Notes under the pieces: model-generated
Told to the model about the DNA's origin: nothing
Seen by the model: the letters and a program-made list of their open reading frames with translations, nothing else
Database searches by the model: none
Made by a program: the position numbers and the translations under genes
Source: Polaribacter marinus
GTDB lineage: Bacteria; Bacteroidota; Bacteroidia; Flavobacteriales; Flavobacteriaceae
Assembly (NCBI RefSeq): GCF_022662535.1
Contig: NZ_JAKQYM010000001.1
Span: forward strand, 186,001 to 250,000
Reading direction: 5' to 3'
Length of the DNA stretch: 64,000 nucleotides
Part shown: piece after piece, positions 61,119 through 64,000 of the stretch
Layout: each line of letters opens with the position of its first letter
How positions within the stretch are numbered: position 1 is the first letter of the stretch

Positions 61119-61145
61119 CAGTGTAGAACTTAAACTATTCTAATT

Positions 61146-62741
61146 ATGGAAGAAAGTGTTATTGCAAAAGGTATTGATTTTAAAGGGTTTAATATTGATG
61201 ATTATCAACAGGTTTTAACAAGTGATGCGCAACAGTTTTTATTGGAATTGCATCGTAAGTTTAATCAAAGAAGATTAAAATTACTGAAAGCAAGAAAAGT
61301 TGAGCAAGCTTATTTTGATGAAGGAAAATCCCCTTCTTTTCCGAAAGAAACAAAGAATATTAGAGAATCTGATTGGGTTTGTGCGGAGTTACCAGACGAT
61401 TTATTAGATCGTAGAGTAGAAATCACTGGACCAGTAGATAGAAAAATGGTTATCAATGCTTTAAATTCTGGGGCTAAAACATTTATGGCAGATTTTGAAG
61501 ATAGTAACTCGCCTAATATAGAAAATAATTTAGAAGGGCAGATTAATTTAAGAGATGCAGTTAATAGAACTATATCGTTTTACAATGAAAAAAAGAATAA
61601 AACTTATTCATTGAATGAAGAAGTTGCAACTTTAATTGTGCGACCAAGAGGTTTACATCTCACTGAAAAGCATTTTTTAGTAGAAGGAAATGAAATGTCT
61701 GCTTCTTTAGTGGATTTTGGTTTGTTCTTTTTTCATAATATTAAAAAGTTACAAGAACAAGGTTCTGCAACGTATTTTTATTTACCAAAATTAGAGCATT
61801 ATTTAGAAGCTCGTTTGTGGAATGATATTTTTGTGTTTTCACAAGATTATTTATCGATACCTCAAAAAACAATAAAAGCAACTGTTTTAGTAGAAACGAT
61901 AACGGCTAGTTTTCAATTAGATGAAATTATTTACGAACTAAGAAATCATATGGCAGGTTTAAATTGTGGACGATGGGATTATATTTTTTCTTACATAAAA
62001 AAGTTTAGAAATCACCCAGGTTTTATGGTGCCAAATAGAGATCAAGTTACAATGAACTCTCCTTTTATGCGAGCATATTCTTTACTTGTTATTCAAAAAT
62101 GTCACAAGAGAAATGTACATGCAATGGGAGGAATGGCTGCTCAAATTCCTATTAAAAATGATGATGAAGCCAATCAAATAGCATTTGCAAAAGTGTATGC
62201 AGATAAAGAGCAAGAAGTTAAAAACGGTCATGATGGTACATGGGTAGCACATCCAGGATTGGTTGCTGTAGCTATGAATGTTTTTAATGAGAATATGTTA
62301 ACTAAAAATCAAATTCATATTGCTAGAAATGATGTAAAAATTTCGGAAGAAGATTTAGTTGAAATTCCAAAAGGAACCATTACAGAAGAAGGAATTAGAA
62401 AAAATATAAATGTGGGTATTTTATATATAGAAAGTTGGTTGCGAGGTAATGGTGCAGCAGCATTGTATCATCTAATGGAGGATGCTGCAACAGCTGAAAT
62501 CTCTAGAACACAAGTTTGGTTATGGTTGCATAAAAATGTACAAATAGAAGATGGAAGAAATTTTAATTTGGCAATGTATCAATTGTTTAAAAGAGAAGAA
62601 TTACTAAAAATTAAAAAATTAGTTGGTGAAAATAAGTTTGTAAACGGAAAATTTAAACTTGCTATTGAGTTATTTGATGATCTTGTCTTGTCAAAAGAGT
62701 ATAAAGAATTTTTAACACTATCGGCATACGATTATATATAA
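61146..62741 (+). CDS. aceB: malate synthase A
   Basis: A 531-residue isoform A malate synthase. TIM-barrel signatures: KTFMADFEDSNSPN near residue 111, LIVRPRGLHLTEKHF near residue 166 (catalytic Arg), ATVLVETITASFQLDEIIYELR near residue 246 (metal Glu), LNCGRWDYIFSYIKKF near residue 275 (metal Asp), and the C-terminal general base region AAALYHLMEDAATAEISR near residue 441. It condenses glyoxylate with acetyl-CoA. aceA lies 86 bp downstream on the same strand, so the glyoxylate bypass is one operon, divergent from its probable regulator. Confidence 0.95.
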   Translation: MEESVIAKGIDFKGFNIDDYQQVLTSDAQQFLLELHRKFNQRRLKLLKARKVEQAYFDEGKSPSFPKETKNIRESDWVCAELPDDLLDRRVEITGPVDRKMVINALNSGAKTFMADFEDSNSPNIENNLEGQINLRDAVNRTISFYNEKKNKTYSLNEEVATLIVRPRGLHLTEKHFLVEGNEMSASLVDFGLFFFHNIKKLQEQGSATYFYLPKLEHYLEARLWNDIFVFSQDYLSIPQKTIKATVLVETITASFQLDEIIYELRNHMAGLNCGRWDYIFSYIKKFRNHPGFMVPNRDQVTMNSPFMRAYSLLVIQKCHKRNVHAMGGMAAQIPIKNDDEANQIAFAKVYADKEQEVKNGHDGTWVAHPGLVAVAMNVFNENMLTKNQIHIARNDVKISEEDLVEIPKGTITEEGIRKNINVGILYIESWLRGNGAAALYHLMEDAATAEISRTQVWLWLHKNVQIEDGRNFNLAMYQLFKREELLKIKKLVGENKFVNGKFKLAIELFDDLVLSKEYKEFLTLSAYDYI

Positions 62742-62748
62742 AAAAAAT

Positions 62749-62779
62749 GTCTCGCAACTACGGCAATAGATTGCGAGAC
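62749..62779 (+). other. aceB-aceA intercistronic hairpin
   Basis: GTCTCGCAA (62749-62757) and TTGCGAGAC (62771-62779), nine perfect GC-rich pairs with a 13-base loop. No T run follows, so it is not a classical terminator; it could protect the aceB 3' end or set the aceB/aceA ratio. Confidence 0.65.
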
Positions 62780-62827
62780 GTAATTATCAAAATTTGGAAT
62801 AACCTTAATAATTAAAAAAACAAAATT

Positions 62828-64000
62828 ATGAAAAATTTATCACAAAGTAATTATAGTTCAGCTCTAGAAACTGTAAGAAATCTGAAAGTAAAATATGGTA
62901 ATTCTTGGAACTCAATAAATCCAGAGAGTGCGGCAAGAATGACAGTTCAAAATCGTTTTAAAACGGGTTTAGATATTGCTAAATATACGGCTGCTCTTAT
63001 GAGAAAAGATATGGTAGAATATGATGCAAACTCATCAAATTACACACAATCTTTGGGTTGCTGGCATGGTTTTGTGGCGCAACAAAAAATGATTGCAGTT
63101 AAAAAACATCATAAAACAACAAGTAAAAAATATTTGTATTTATCTGGTTGGATGGTAGCTGCTTTGCGTTCGGAATTTGGACCTTTACCAGATCAATCTA
63201 TGCATGAAAAAACAGCTGTACCAAATCTTATTGCAGAAATTTACGATTTCCTTCGTCAAGCTGATGCCATCGAATTAAATGATTTGTTTAGAAGATTAAG
63301 AAATGGTGAAAATGTTCAAGATCAAATAGATAATTTTGAAACACATATTGTGCCTATTATTGCAGATATTGATGCAGGGTTTGGTAATGAAGAAGCTACT
63401 TATTTGTTAACAAAAAAAATGATTGAAGCTGGAGCATGTGCTATTCAAATTGAAAATCAAGTATCTGATGCAAAACAATGTGGACATCAAGATGGTAAAG
63501 TAACTGTTCCTCATGAGGATTTTATTGCGAAGTTAAACGCTGTTCGTTATGCGTTTTTAGAATTAGGTGTAGAAGACGGAATTATTGTTGCAAGAACAGA
63601 TTCTGAAGGCGCTGGTTTAACACAAAAACTTCCTGTTAGCCAAGAATCTGGTGATTTAGCATCTCAATATTTAGCATTCGTAGAAGCGGAAGAAATAGCG
63701 ATTAATGATGCTAAAGAAGATGATGTGTTGCTTAAAAGAGATGGGAAATTAGTGCGTCCTGTAAGGTTGCCAAATGGATTGTACAAATTTAAAGAAGGAT
63801 CTAATATCGATAGAGTAGTGTTAGATTGTATTACTAGCTTACAAAACGGTGCAGATTTATTATGGATAGAAACTCCAACACCAAATGTAAAACAAATTGC
63901 GAGTATGGTAAATAGAGTAAAAGAAGTTGTGCCAAATGCAAAATTAGTTTATAATAATTCTCCTTCTTTCAATTGGACTTTAAATTTTAGAAATCAAGCA
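62828..64000 (+). CDS. aceA: isocitrate lyase (3' end outside window)
   Basis: The first 391 codons are present; the frame is open to the right edge, so the protein continues beyond. Signatures include SLGCWHGF near residue 76, IIADIDAGFGNEEATYLL near residue 178, and the catalytic Cys in AKQCGHQDGKVTVPHEDF near residue 216. The KQCGHQ form (instead of KKCGHM) matches the longer ICL class of about 530 residues. IVARTDSEGA and LLWIETPTPN follow, then NNSPSFNW near residue 378 (substrate-binding). It cleaves isocitrate to glyoxylate and succinate. It is the second gene of the aceBA operon. Confidence 0.93.
   Translation, partial: MKNLSQSNYSSALETVRNLKVKYGNSWNSINPESAARMTVQNRFKTGLDIAKYTAALMRKDMVEYDANSSNYTQSLGCWHGFVAQQKMIAVKKHHKTTSKKYLYLSGWMVAALRSEFGPLPDQSMHEKTAVPNLIAEIYDFLRQADAIELNDLFRRLRNGENVQDQIDNFETHIVPIIADIDAGFGNEEATYLLTKKMIEAGACAIQIENQVSDAKQCGHQDGKVTVPHEDFIAKLNAVRYAFLELGVEDGIIVARTDSEGAGLTQKLPVSQESGDLASQYLAFVEAEEIAINDAKEDDVLLKRDGKLVRPVRLPNGLYKFKEGSNIDRVVLDCITSLQNGADLLWIETPTPNVKQIASMVNRVKEVVPNAKLVYNNSPSFNWTLNFRNQA

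Overview
This window reads as a chromosomal segment of a marine-type Flavobacteriaceae (Bacteroidota; Polaribacter/Tenacibaculum-like by gene content, genus not proven). Grounds: very low GC; a type IX secretion (Por) sorting tail; DUF4270, DUF4369/TlpA and Bacteroidota-type LptD and TamB proteins; menaquinone genes; and repeated TAnnTTTG promoter -7 boxes, the Bacteroidota signature. Many of these boxes lie within a few bases of the start codon. No tRNA, rRNA, CRISPR array, IS element or prophage was seen.

Layout. (1) 1-3.97 kb is accessory and decaying. Two single genes (a RES-domain protein and an orphan membrane protein) sit between diverged copies of a ~120 bp intergenic element, like gene cassettes. 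They are followed by low-complexity DNA, ten units of a 21-bp tandem repeat, a gene broken by one stop codon, and gene remnants. (2) 4-9.6 kb: a serine-hydrolase lipoprotein and an esterase, both with TPR-like tails; a LysR regulator with a YeiH-type exporter; and a second esterase. (3) 9.7-12.9 kb, minus strand: a six-gene ArsR-controlled, thiol-rich operon (arsR, small thioredoxin, OsmC, YraQ/ArsP-type permease, ArsF-like, ArsG-like). A near-identical 16-bp dyad precedes both arsR and the thioredoxin gene. (4) 13-19.1 kb: AraC regulator divergent from an acetate/succinate CoA-transferase, an AlkB-like dioxygenase, a LytS/LytTR two-component pair and a Kelch lipoprotein. (5) 19.4-27.3 kb, plus strand: DUF4270 lipoprotein with an outer-membrane partner, pseudouridine synthase, tgt, LptF/G permease, EamA transporter, accA. 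(6) 27.3-35 kb: TlpA-like thioredoxin, hutH, a T9SS cargo protein, an LTA-synthase-like membrane phosphotransferase, tsaD. (7) 35.2-49.9 kb: tamB, pfkA-gapA with operator-like repeats upstream, ridA, lptD, divergent amidase-mlaD, and a two-gene HdrE/HdrD-like redox module with a SPOR lipoprotein. (8) 49.9-57.1 kb: two PH-domain membrane proteins running into a menaquinone operon (menA, UPF0173 hydrolase, SRPBCC, menC, CPBP protease, menE). (9) 57.1-64 kb: yebC, an acyl-CoA carboxylase beta subunit and a ScfR/PrpR/RamB-type regulator on the minus strand, divergent from the glyoxylate bypass genes aceB and aceA (aceA runs off the right end).

How the parts fit together: envelope biogenesis (LptD, LptF/G, TamB, MlaD, amidase), central carbon metabolism (pfkA, gapA, accA, aceBA, CoA-transferase, acyl-CoA carboxylase) and menaquinone respiration dominate. 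The items most worth following up are the cassette-like left end, the twin-operator ArsR operon, the aceB/regulator intergenic operator layout, the repeated dyad upstream of pfkA, and a queuine tRNA-ribosyltransferase that lacks the usual zinc cysteines.
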